Shown here: piece after piece, positions 26,401 through 37,075 of the stretch
Layout: every line of letters starts with the position of its first letter
Position numbering within the stretch: the first letter of the stretch is position 1
Assembly (NCBI GenBank): GCA_030549495.1
Contig: JAUIRK010000945.1
Location: 1,881,501-1,945,500 of the forward strand
Length of the DNA: 64,000 nucleotides
Reading direction: 5' to 3'
DNA from: Nectonema munidae
Lineage: Eukaryota > Nematomorpha > Nectonematoida > Nectonematidae
The notes under the pieces: model-generated
Databases searched by the model: none
The model's input: only the letters and a program-made list of their open reading frames with translations
What the model was told of the DNA's origin: nothing
Program-made: the position numbers and the translations under genes

Positions 26401-29400
26401 AGACGACAAATAAAAAAAGAAAATATTTAGACAATTACTGATATTTATAGAGTTAGTACTATAGTTGTCAACTATTGGACATAGTTGTCTAATTTCATAG
26501 TTGGTCTGGGTTCGATTCCTCATCCTGCCTATCGTTGCCCATATATGGAAGATTATTCTTACCCTCGATATGATACAGACGACAAATAAAAAAAGAAAAT
26601 ATTTAAAAAATTACTGATATTTATAGAGTTAGTACTATAGTTGTCAACTATTGGACATAGTTGTCTAATTTCATAGTTGGTCTGGGTTCGATTCCCCATC
26701 CTGCCTATTGTTGCTCATATATGGAAGATTATTCTTACCCTGGATATGATACAGATTACAGACTACAAATAAAAAAAGAAAATATTTAGACAATTACTGA
26801 TATTTAGAGAGTTAGTACTATAGTTGTCAACTATTGGACATAGTTGTCTAATTTCATAGTTGGTCTGGGTTCGATTCCCCATCCTGCCTATTGTTGCCCA
26901 TATATGGAAGATTATTCTTACCCTGGATATGATACAGACGACAAATAAAAAAAGAAAATATTTAGACAATTACTGATATTTATAGAGTTAGTACAATAGT
27001 TGTCAACTATTGGACATAGTTGTCTAATTTCATAGTTGGTCTGGGTTCGATTCCCCATCCTGCCTATCGATGCCCATATATGGAAGATTATTCTTACCCT
27101 CGATATGATACAGACGACAAATAAAAAAAGGAAATATTTAAAAAAAATGCAATTTCTTCGATGTTTTAATGCAAAATGGCGCTTGCAGCCAAATTTTTTA
27201 GAAGCAAGGAGTGGATATATTATAAAAAAACTTCTTTTCTTTCAAGCTCAGCAAGATAGAAGGAGTATTTCAATTGGTGAAGAGTTTCTAATCCAAGCAT
27301 TGTTGCCAAAAAGACGCCATCAGGAAGTAGGACATCGTGAATTTGCTTCAACGTAGACGACAAATCATTTACCCAATGCAGGCTTAAGGAAACGAAGGTG
27401 AGAATTTATAACGCAGTGAATACGAGCGCAACTAACGAGACACTTTCGTCCGAAGTTTGGAAATTCGTTAGCGATTTTTTGATTGAGTCCGTTACAAATT
27501 TATATGTGTCGCACGAGGGTAACAGTTTCCCGTTTACGAAGTGTATCGGGTGGGAAATTTTTTGCACATGCGAATGCAGATATCAAATTTGACATCATAA
27601 GGGATGTTTTATACTGAGAGATGTCATTGTATTTTTGCAATCATAAAGATTTTGGATAAGGTAAAATTAAAAAATTCGAAAAAAAACTTTGCGGTATATA
27701 GAAAAAAAGAATGTATACGAATTGCGGATGTCGAAACTTAAATGATCCGTGGATGAGGGTGTTAAGAGAATGTAAAATTTTTCGGGGATAAACTTCAAAA
27801 AAAAAATAAATAAATAATAAGGCACTTAGGAGTCAACTAAAAAAAAATAAAAAAAATAACTTTATATCTCTAGATTAAATAGAAAACCTGACGCACTTAC
27901 AACCAGATACTCATGCTAAAATTGGTGAGATGAGCAAATCAATAATCAAATGGATAAAAGCGCTGACTCCGATAAAATCATTTATGTAGCTCTAAAAGTA
28001 TTTAGTCGAATCTTTAAACGACATGGATTAATTATTATCATTGATATAATTTTATTCGGTCAAAGAGCGAACATTAAGGATACTATTTTTTTAAGTCTTT
28101 AAAATTGAAAGGTTATGTTTGAATTTTCAAAGTCTTCCAAGGAAGAAGATGTTTTAATACTTGGCGGACATGAATATGAATTTGCAAAAACTTGTACTAA
28201 AAGGAGAAAATTGGAGATGACGTCAAAACAAAAATTTAACAGAGACACAGAAACACACACACACATTCAGCGTTAATTTTTATATACTGAACAAATATAT
28301 GGACATCATACTGAAAGATACTGCTTCTGAAGATCCTTTGAAGATTCCTGTAATTGGAAGCAGTGCGTTTTTGTACTATCTAAAAAGAATGTGTTTTTGG
28401 TGATCAAACTTTTGATGTTCCTACTTCGAACACTTCACAGCAAAATAGGTAATTCACTAAGAAAACACAAAAATACTTATAAAAAAATCATATCAATCAT
28501 ATAAACACTTTTCTGAGTTTTCACTCCTAAGTGTCTTACTCTTGTTTTGTGGAAATGGTAGCAATTAAAGCATTTGGGAAAAAGTTGGCCGACTGGTTAT
28601 TTTAAGTTATCACAGTTTGCTTTAAGAAAGGTAGAAGTTGGCTTGAAGGAAAGACTTTGAAACAATTGCAAAAAATGAACATGCCTATAAAATGTTTACT
28701 TGACTTGTCTTTCATTCCTCTAATATTTCTTAATTGATGACTTTAGAGAAAATTTCTGAAGAAAGAAAGACTTCGTATTCAGGGAGAAGGAGTTTGAAAC
28801 AGAGTAAGGTATGCTACATTTCCTCCTTATTTATTGAAGCATCCTTTTTTGATTTAACTCCAAAAACTACTAATGTTGTGAGGGTTATCACAATACTCTT
28901 AAACGCATTTCCAAGATACGCATCCAACAATATTGGAATTCTTTGATGGATTGAAAGCAGAAATTAATTTAAAAAAGTAAAAGTTGGTCAGTTTGTTTGT
29001 AAAAATAGTAAAATATGTTTTATAATGAAAAAAAACAAAATCATGATCGTGGATATCAAGATAAAAAGTATTAGAAAGTGCAAGAGAGCACAAATGCAAA
29101 AGAAGCAAGTAAAACATCTGCAGTCAAAGACTAGGCACACCCTATCTTTACTGACCATGGACAACTAACATATGGAAGAAAAAGGAGACCTTAAACAGCT
29201 GATCACTAGATCAAATGTGTTCGATAAATAAGGCAGCGATTCTTCACAGCCTTGCAGTCTGTCTTTGACGAAGCAGTCACACCTCACTTGCCCCTTAAAA
29301 GTAAAAAAAATAGGGCTATTAAAACATAAAATCAGAAATAAAGTACAATGTAAAACGTGCCAATTCATAGAATGAAATGGCGTAGTTGTTGCAGGAAACT

Positions 29401-31101
29401 GGTTGACCGCGACCCTTTGGGAGCAATAACCAGGTCTAGAAGGCAAAATGGATGATGATGATGATGATGTAAAATTTGACAAATCGAACAAGTGAACTAT
29501 TTGGAGGGAAACCAGAACTGCAGAAACAGAACAAAAAAGATCGACTCGGATTCGTGCCTATTTTTGTTATTTCGAATTCGTCTTTATTTCCAATAAATTT
29601 TTTTATTTTACTTTTATACTATCAAGTTAAAAAAAGAATTTTTTTTTTTAAATTTTAAAATAAAATTTAAATGCGGAAAAAATTAAATCCAATTCCATTT
29701 TAGCACTACGATTGCCAAAAAAAAGTATAAGGGACTTTGCATATTTGTGAATACTTAAAAATTTTGCCTCTCACGACCTACTCCAACGCCAATCATTTAA
29801 AAATCACCCACTCAGAATCCGCAAGCTTTCAAAGTATTTTTGCAAATTAGGAGAGAGAGAGAGAGAGAGACAAACTTACGATTCGGTGATGAAAGATGAT
29901 AAGGTAAATCACTTACAAGCATTTTCAGAGACAAGTCCTGTTGCAAGATTGCAGAAATGGGAAACTGAAAATAAAAAAGGTTTCATGCTCATATTCTTTG
30001 ATATAATTTAGCGCACATTGTGAAGGAGAGAAGACAAGCAGCCACTACCACAACCAAGATCAAGCGCCAAATCAAAGGTTCTGCAAATCAGAATAGAGAT
30101 ATTCTGAAGCTGCATGTCAACGAAATGTGCATGTAGCACAGCATCACATTTGTATATCACAGAGTTCATTCATTTTTATATATAAATATGTTGTATGTAT
30201 AAATCATAAATTTTTTCCTTCCAACATTCAAAATCTTATATACTTTTTAAAAATATTTTGCAAATTTTTTTAAATTTATGTTTAAATGTATAAAACAGTC
30301 AAAATATTTCTATATATATTTATTCGGAAAATTTGTTAACACTTCCAAACTATTCTTTCTACAAATATTTACGTTATTGAGAGATATGCTTCAGCACCAC
30401 TCATTCCTATCTTCTAGTTCAGGTTAAAACAACTTTTAACCAAAACCGAAAACATTTTTAGGGCAACAATGATTACCTCATCCTCTCATTAGGTAAATAA
30501 AGTTCATTTGGTTAAAAAATTATTTTAATTAATTTTAGTAGTTTTATAATATTTTTGGAATATATAAATTTTTTTTTATGAGATTTGGAAAAGTTTACCA
30601 CGAAAAAACAATTTCGAGGATGAACATATTTTGTCTGAAATGTTTTTTTATTATTGTAACAATTCAAAAACTTTTGAAATAAAAAGGCGAAATTTAAAGT
30701 GATTTTTTGTTGAAGCGTCAATTTAAGAAAATTAAATCACTTATAAATTTTTCAGGTCAATTTTTGAAAGGGGCAACACAATAGAGCGATTTTTTTGTTA
30801 AAATTCTGATCAAAGTTAAGAGTATATTTCAAAGAGATGCTAGAAAAGCGAACCTTTTGATGTCTCCAAGCCGATCTGTCATGCGATACGCAACCTAGGA
30901 GAAAGAAATGTATGTTCCAGAAGATGATATTTGGAAAACGAATGGCACCTCGTCGCGTAGAAGATTGGCTGATGCAAATTCGGGATGCTTCAAAGCTCGA
31001 TCCCTTTGCAGGCGCTTCGCATTCCTATCAAATATCCTTGGTGCAGTGAAAGTCGAGAAGAAAGGCTTGGCTGACTGCAGAAACACTTCCAACTTTTTCA
31101 T
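20470..31101 (-). CDS. NDUFAF5: NDUFAF5, mitochondrial complex I assembly methyltransferase-like protein, eight exons
   Basis: Minus-strand exons in transcript order: 31101-30949, 30894-30854, 30080-30017, 29964-29917, 29293-29190, 27382-27232, 21869-21546, 20550-20470. All introns are GT..AG and phases fit, giving 966 nt, 321 aa (human about 345). NDUFAF5 hydroxylates an arginine of NDUFS7 during early complex I assembly at the matrix side of the inner membrane. Visible: a basic, Ser/Phe-rich N-terminus fitting a presequence; 'IFDRNAKRLQRDRA' (human FDRDLKRKQK); the SAM-site 'LDLGCGSG' in exon 3; 'NTFDLVIS' and 'LHWVNDL' across exons 5-6; 'LLPDGVFLA'; 'YPSMMELMIDLKGM'; 'PATFQIVNMIGWK' near the end; and 'KPLPRGSAQFSLKDL' in the last exon. 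The frame stays open upstream to 31320, so the start is a choice by alignment. Introns 1 and 3 are 52-54 bp; intron 6 (21870-27231) is 5.4 kb and full of repeats. Confidence 0.95.
20890..20960 (+). mobile_element. hAT-type terminus fragment in NDUFAF5 intron 7
   Basis: CAGTGGTTCTCAATAAGGGG followed by a GC-rich patch resembles the terminal inverted repeat of Charlie-like hAT elements. No matching right end was found. Confidence 0.4.
23180..25740 (+). mobile_element. Heavily decayed LINE (PHD-finger ORF1 type) in NDUFAF5 intron 6
   Basis: Short blocks in shifting frames look like an ORF1 with a PHD-type finger: 'CAKC' near 23210, then 'WICYFC' and 'FICEIC' patterns near 23290-23390. A Cys/His stretch resembling a zinc knuckle lies near 24280-24360. 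A block like 'NARGLSFNTKL' near 25175 resembles the start of an AP endonuclease. Frames are thoroughly broken. It is related in layout to the LINEs at 1.3 and 11.5 kb but is not clearly the same family. A MITE has inserted at 23939. Confidence 0.35.
23939..24195. mobile_element. Small DNA transposon (MITE) with GC-rich ends
   Basis: The left end reads CAGTGGCAGATCC followed by G-runs and C-runs. The right end, read in reverse, starts CAGGGGCGGATCAAA. The ends are similar inverted repeats with a non-coding AT-rich centre. I could not confirm a clean target duplication. It sits in the decayed LINE. Confidence 0.55.
26090..27130. repeat. Tandem array of a tRNA-derived SINE-like unit (six copies)
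   Basis: Six copies of a ~176-bp unit, with 'ggtctgggttcgattccc' at about 26168, 26327, 26503, 26679, 26862 and 27038 (spacing 159-183). Each contains GGTTCGATTCC, an exact RNA polymerase III B box. At ~30 bp before it lies a 'tggcatagttgtctaatt' type stretch similar to an A box (best in the first copy). Each unit also holds the 7-bp palindromic stem atagttg/caactat and an A-rich stretch after 'gacgacaaataaaaaaagaa'. Copies differ by only a few bases. The array is in NDUFAF5 intron 6 and ends about 100 bp from exon 6. It could be a SINE amplified in tandem or a satellite born from one. Confidence 0.75.
27660..27800. mobile_element. hAT-type MITE fragment, related to 20220-20361
   Basis: Shares the blocks 'aaaaaactttgcgg', 'gcggatgtcgaaacttaaatga' and 'gttaagagaatgtaaaattttt' with 20250-20340. 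The ends are worn. It lies in NDUFAF5 intron 5. Confidence 0.4.
29355..29473 (+). mobile_element. LINE 3' tail with (GAT)n end, copy 1
   Basis: A ~110-bp segment beginning 'gaatgaaatggcgtag' and ending 'ggcaaaatggatgatgatga' with six GAT units. A close second copy starts at 35815. Both begin at the same point and end in the same short tandem tail, as 5'-truncated RTE-like LINE (or derived SINE) copies do. It lies in NDUFAF5 intron 4. Confidence 0.55.
29850..29872. repeat. (GA)n microsatellite
   Basis: A pure GA run of about 11 units in NDUFAF5 intron 4, about 45 bp from exon 4. Confidence 0.85.
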
Positions 31102-31109
31102 TAAAGCGA

Positions 31110-32185
31110 ATCTGTGCAAGGAAGTAAAATGAAGAAGAGGGAATGACGCAATGCTATCATTAGAATTACAAAGGAATACAACTTGGGTATTATTGGTGTG
31201 AAAAGCACTTGAATACTTAGGATCAGTGCGGATACGGTCAATGTATGGACTTGAAGCGTGACTTTTCGACAGATTTAACATATCATTTCCAAAAGTAATA
31301 TGGAAGGTAATGGTGAGCAAAATAATGAGTTTATGGATTAGTCAAATTTTAGGCTTAGAGAAAAAAATGGCTAAAGCTGGATTGACATAGCGACTGCGAA
31401 TAGAAATAGCCTCCTCAAAAAACATAAATAATGACATAGCAGTTTTGATACATCAAAAAACAAGTGGGTTTCTCTACCTTTTATGCCTTTATAGTAGAGA
31501 TGTCTTTACAAAGAATGATTACTTGCAAAACTTCTCCTTTAACTACATCTTTTCTCACTTCTATGTAGGGTGGATGTTTTTGATCAGCCTATAAAATTTG
31601 TAAAACAATTAGTTTATTCTTTAAAAAAAGTCTTTTTTTTTTTGATTCTGATAACAATCATAATCGGAATCAGTAAATTTTAAAAAAATTCAAAATAAAA
31701 ATTTGACTAATCACAAAAATCCTTATTTTCCAAGAATTTGTAGCAACGTTTGTAAATATTTTAATCACTGAAATCAACCTATTAATATTTATTGCAGTGC
31801 TCGTGTAATTCTAGATTAGATAGAAGGCGGACCCTTCATTAGCACTAGTGAAAACGCTAATTACATATGTGTGGATACTTGCCATTTGTGACATCAACAC
31901 CTTTCATCTTGCCGCTGCGCTAGACCCTAGCTGGTGTACATCAGGAGAAGAAGCAGAGATTCTGGAAAAACTAAGAACTTAGTTCAACAGTGCACCTTAC
32001 CTATAGAGGCAGTGGGTATTCAGAAAATTATTCCAGGGAACAGGAGGTATTTAAAAAGTTTAGTGGAGGGAGGAGGGGGGCTAATAATAATAATCATCAC
32101 TACCTGGCTATTATTAATAAGGACTTTTAAAGGTAATTCGTAAGCTTTGAGTGTGCACTGACTGACCGTGCTCTAGCTATACGTA
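31110..32185. other. DNA upstream of NDUFAF5, no second gene recognised
   Basis: Includes the open continuation of NDUFAF5 exon 1 (to 31320), presumably 5' UTR and promoter. No TATA box or other defined site could be assigned with confidence. A G-run and a (TAA)n patch lie near 32075-32095. Confidence 0.4.
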
Positions 32186-32189
32186 AAAT

Positions 32190-33350
32190 GTATGTTTTAA
32201 TACTAAAGCCGCCATGCTGGTTTCATTTCTGGATTCAATTTTTGCATTTAGGATTTGAAAATAACTTATGTGTCAATCAAAATTGTGGTTTATTTCCAAA
32301 AAATTGTCTCCAAAAACATTCATTCAAATTTTACATGAAATATATGTTTTTACACAAAATCAACCATGATAGTTCCATTTCTGAAATCAGTTTTCGGATT
32401 TAGAGGCCTTTAAATCTCTGAGAGGATCAATCAAATTTGCCGTTTAAGTCTAATATCTATAGATAAAATTTTGAAATTTAAATAAAATATCTGTTTTTAC
32501 ATCAAATTGAGGATGTTGGTTTCATTTTTTGAACTCAATTTTCTCATTTAAGCTTTGAATATATCTGAAAGCTTCTATCCAATTTGGGGTTTACGTCTAA
32601 TAACAATCTCTAAAAATATTTTTTAAAATTCAAATAAAATATCTATTTTTATTTTATTCCTGTACTCCATTTTGGCTAATAAGGTTACAAATATCTGGAA
32701 GCGTCAAAAGAATGAGTGATGTATGCCTGAAAATCAGTTCTGTAAATTTTTTCCAAAAAATCGTTATATAGTAAAAATATACTCGAATAATTAAAAAAAA
32801 TATGTACATTGACTAAATGGAAGATCTACCATGTTCGAATGAACTAGGAAGTGGTTTAATTATATAATAGATGCTTCAAAAAGATTTTGACTGTGAAAAA
32901 GAAGTTCCTCTTTTACAAATGAAAAATATTTAAATCTATAACTTATCATCTAGGATTACAATTACCATTTAACTAAGATGAGTAGGAAATCTGAAAATTT
33001 AGAATAGGTCAGATTTATCAAAAATTGCGCAGATGCCAATACGTAGGAATTTAGTCACTATCAAGAAAATTTTAATTTAAATTTAGTTTGGCCATCTTTT
33101 TCCTTTTGCGTCAAAGAGAGAATCTTTTAGATGAAGAACGTGGACAACTTTTTGTAAATGAACAATGAACATCATGAATGATTTCATCAGAAAAAAACTC
33201 GCCCAAGATCACAAAGAAGATTCTTCAATCAGAATGCTTTGAGAGCGGAAAAAATCTGTTCAAAATAAATCTTTAAAAAAGCTTTTTGAACACAGATTAC
33301 GGAAAAAAATTTCTAATTAAAAAAGAGCTCTTTAGGGAAAGGAATTTTTG
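32190..33350 (-). mobile_element. Inverted partial copy of the 4.4-7.7 kb TTAA element
   Basis: Read in reverse, this matches about 5350-7330. The region includes the ~150-bp unit blocks ('tttttggagacaattttt', 'gaaaccagcatgg') at 32200-32650 and the unique stretch with 'caaaaggaaaaagatgg' and 'agtgactaaattc' at 33060-33120. The termini with TTAACCCT were not found, so both ends seem lost or it was copied only in part. Confidence 0.7.
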
Positions 33351-34325
33351 GTTAAACCGATTCTGTATTTCGTTTTTGAGGGTTTAAAAATCTCTTCTAA
33401 AGGCCGTATGGAAATGGTTGCATTAGAAGGCTCATTGGTAATAGAGTCATGCCTCATTTATTCGAGAACCCTGCTATCCTTGGTTAGAAGCGAAAAGATT
33501 TTTCTCAACCTCTCAATGAAATGAATTGGTTAGGTGCACTCCAATGCATTGCTGCTTAAAAAATGTATATAATTCTTTGGTGTTACCTCATTTTTACTAT
33601 AGCGTAGTAAATAAAAAAAAAAGCTTGCAATTTTAGAGAAGAAAGTTTTAAGAACAGTAGAGAGCCCACCACGCCATCGTTTGTTAATAATAATTTATCG
33701 GAATTAAAGGTCAGATATCAAAATTTATATACAAATACAATCATAATAAGCTTTACTATAATTTTCAATGATTTGATTTCCTCAATGTATCAAAATCTAC
33801 ATCACAACTGCGATTTCCAACTAAATTTTTAGTTCCATATTTTAGACTACCAACTTCTAAAAAGTATTTAAAATATCGAACCCATTTGTACTTCGTTTTA
33901 TACTATTATTCTGTTACTTCAAATGATATGCATAATTATGCATTTTACTAAAACTGATATAAAATCTGATAAAAATTGTAATACATCTTTTTCTTAATAA
34001 ATCATTTATAATGTTGATGAAATGATATACGAACATTATTATTGTTTTGTTTGTTATGCGAAAATAAATCCTTTTTGTTTTTCTTATTCAACCTAGACAA
34101 TAGGGTAATTACAAAATTATTTTTTGATGAAACCACTTGCTTTTTGAATTTTTTTTTAAATCTAAGAACTTTAAGTTAATTTATTTAAGAAGGTTTTTTT
34201 TAAAAATTAAAAAAAAAATTTTTTTTTACTTAAATAAAATTTTATTTGCACAAATGATATTAATAGAGATAAGTAAAGGATAATAAAAAAACTTTTAAAA
34301 AATATTTTTTTCCTATAAACTTTAG
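33351..34325. other. AT-rich DNA, nothing recognised
   Basis: Extremely AT-rich with long poly-A/T runs near 34200. No frame or element boundary seen. Confidence 0.5.
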
Positions 34326-34329
34326 GTTC

Positions 34330-35948
34330 AGAAATTCAAATTTTTTTGAGCTCCGATGTAATTCCTCCATAAGTTTTACCGCACGTTCAGTATTTTTGTT
34401 GGATCTTGGAATATCAATTACTCAACTTTCCAGTGTCTCCTCAAGCAATTTATTGTCTTCTTGCAATCTTGGTCCGCCAATCCATGGTTTGCCCATCTGT
34501 TAACGTCATCTGTTGGAAGAACCTGGCAGTTGGCTCTAAGAGAATTGTAGTTCTTCGATATTTCGTCAATAAAAGAGTAGTTAAGTTCTGGGATGGTGCT
34601 TTCTTTCGGAATGAGAAAATCCATTACGTGTTTTAAAGGCAGATCGAGTAGGTGGTGTTGACAGCCGATGTACTGTGGCTTCTGAAAGCCTTTGCTTATG
34701 ACATCATCCTGGATCAATTTAACGATACCCTGCAAACAACCAGAATTTACGGCAGATGTGTTGCAGATTTATCATGCAAATATTTTTCCAAGCATTGTAT
34801 TCGTCGATCAGAGTATGTAGTTCTTTGTGAATAGCCTTAGCAGTACCATTTGGGCATTTTAAAGCACCAAGTTTTATTTCAGTTATGGTATTTTTTTAGC
34901 AAAACCACTTGATATTCTTCCCGTAACAGTTTACCATCAATTTGAAGACAATAACGATCATAGACTTGTAATTTTTCAAAAAATTTTATTTTCATTTTTT
35001 TGCTTTCTCTGATTTATTTGTTTCGATATACCTGATTGACACGGAACTGGAACATTATAACCCTGTTTAAAAATTGTTTCCAGAACGTCATGCCCTTTGT
35101 GTGTTGATATGTTATTCTTCCGTACCAGTAAACTTGCTGTTGAAGTTCCTGCTCTTTTGTTAGTTTGTCTTCAGAAGAAGAACAGGAAGGCGAGTCGCGC
35201 TTCGTTTCAGACTCAATACTAGAGTTGGAGTCAGATTCAGGGATAATGTCAGGTGTGGATAACGACTCAAAAGAACTTGATTTAGTTCGAACACAAATGC
35301 GTTTTCTTCGGTGCACTGTTTTTAAAGGAGCTTGCTTGACAGTTACTTTACCTCCACTTTGAATCTGCTTCTGGTAGAGTTTTTTTTTTATCCTTTGTGC
35401 TTTCCATTCCGCCTTTTTATTCGTGATATCAGAAAACTGAGAAAGTAAGGTAGCAAAATTTTATGGGCTTTTTTGTTTTTGTCATTTAAATCGAAACGAT
35501 AAAGTTTCTTTCTGATTAGTGAACTAGAAAGAGGTGGAAAATTTAAAGTTTCTTTCCAAAGTATTTCTATATCATCATTCTTCTATATCACTCCTTCTTG
35601 TCGTAGTTTTTTGGTGTTGAACAAAAAAGCAAAGTTTCCAAGAATTTGACAATTTGTCGGCATCCGTGTAAGATTTGAAATTTTTTCAACAAATTCCTTT
35701 AGGGCGGGATAGGGAAAGGAATTTTTTTTCCAAATAGAAAGACTTTTTACTGGAATGAAGTGATTCACCATGATATGAAAAAAAGAAAGCTTGTGCGAAG
35801 TGATGCTAAAGAAAGAATGAAATGACGTAGTTGTTGCAAGAAACTGGTTGACCCCGACTCTTTGGGAACAATAACCAGGCCTAGAAGGCAAAATGGATGA
35901 TGATGAAAGATGATCTTTTACGCTGTTGTTAGAATTTTTAGAAGACAT
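34330..35948 (-). pseudogene. Unclassified transposon-like gene, broken
   Basis: Minus-strand frames at 35948-35583, 35316-35014 and 34735-34418 look like parts of one gene. The N-terminal piece starts MSSKNSNNSVK and is followed by 'FVEKISNL'. The middle piece is basic, then very Ser/Asp/Glu-rich. The last has 'QYIGCQHHLLDLPLKHVMDF' and runs on, in another register, to 'DIPRSNKNTE' near 34390. I recall His-rich blocks of the QHHxLDxxLKHV kind in uncharacterised proteins that are multicopy in cnidarian and arthropod genomes and behave like transposon genes. I cannot name the superfamily, and no catalytic triad is evident. Frames are interrupted between the blocks. An RTE-like tail is inserted near its start codon. 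Confidence 0.5.
35815..35905 (+). mobile_element. LINE 3' tail with (GAT)n end, copy 2
   Basis: Matches 29355-29473 nearly base for base ('agttgttgca.gaaactggttgacc' and the final GATGATGAT). It lies in reverse orientation inside the start of the unclassified gene, and its antisense frame stays open, adding a Ser-run and about 30 residues. Confidence 0.6.
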
Positions 35949-36169
35949 TTTTTAAAGCTAGAGCGTAAAAATATTTAAAATATTAACGGGAATTTTAAAA
36001 ATTTTATAATATATTTTAAAAAACATGTTTTTATAAATATAAAAAATAGGGGAAAGTAATAATGTTTTAAATTTGATTTTCTAATAATATCTAAAAACAA
36101 TTGTTGCACTAATGTAAGAGGTTTTGCTATTTAAAATTTTTTTTAGTATCACCCTACTACACATATATA

Positions 36170-37075
36170 CTATGGTTGTCAAGTCACCCGCATTGAACGG
36201 GAATCACTCGCAAATTTAGTTGAAATCCCGCATGACCAAAATCACCTGCATAAAAAGAAAAAAATATCTAGTATGCTGATAATTAAAATGGCAACATCCG
36301 AAGAAGTTTCAAAATATTTTAATTTCCAACCCCCAACCTCAGTTATTATCCAGTCAAAAAAGCGACTCATCAATACAATTTGAATCAAAAAAATTATTAA
36401 TTTTTTCAAATTAAAAATCATGGTTCATCAGGTACAATTATACTTATGATGCGAAAAAAATATACTTCAACTTAATTTTTTAATGCGATCAGGCACAAAC
36501 ATTTACTCTGACTTATGCAAAGCTCTTATCTACTTATGGAATGTAATTTGATATTTTAACTTTTAGACATAGTAACTCCTCTCACATTAAATATAGCTAT
36601 GAAAACATGTAGTTCAGAAATGATAATTTCCATAGAGTGTCACATAAAACACGTTTAGCTTCACTCTTATGCATAGTTTATTTGAAGATATGGAAATCAA
36701 TAAAAAGTATACACGAAATCAAGAATAACCTTTTATGACAGATCTTTTAGATTTTGCTGTAGGGTCTAGTGCCTTTTTTTGCTTTTGTTTTTTTTTAGTA
36801 TATTAGTGACTCTGTTTAAAAATAATGTATTTTATTTAGGAATATATTGAGTTTCAAGTAGAATCGACAAAAAGAACCTAATTGAGTGCCCCCAAAGGAA
36901 TTTTTTCTGATTAGAGGCCTGCGTACATAGATATGAAGTCTATTGGCTATTAATTTGGTAATTTTATTGGCCGATTTTTTTGTGAAAAAAACTGGAAAAA
37001 TTGAATTTTCCCCAAGGCTTGACGAAAAATTTTCACCCGAATGAGAATTTCTGAAACCTGACAGCCCTGTATTTA
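36170..37075. mobile_element. Possible 0.9-kb DNA transposon remnant
   Basis: The left flank 'atggttgtcaagtcacccg' and the reverse of the right flank 'cagggctgtcaggttt' are similar, suggesting inverted termini. The interior is non-coding. No target duplication could be confirmed. Confidence 0.3.

Noticed and set aside
26090-27130. CRISPR-like repeat array
   Set aside because: Regular direct repeats, but the whole ~176-bp unit is repeated with no unique spacers, in a eukaryotic intron. The B box points to a tRNA-derived element.
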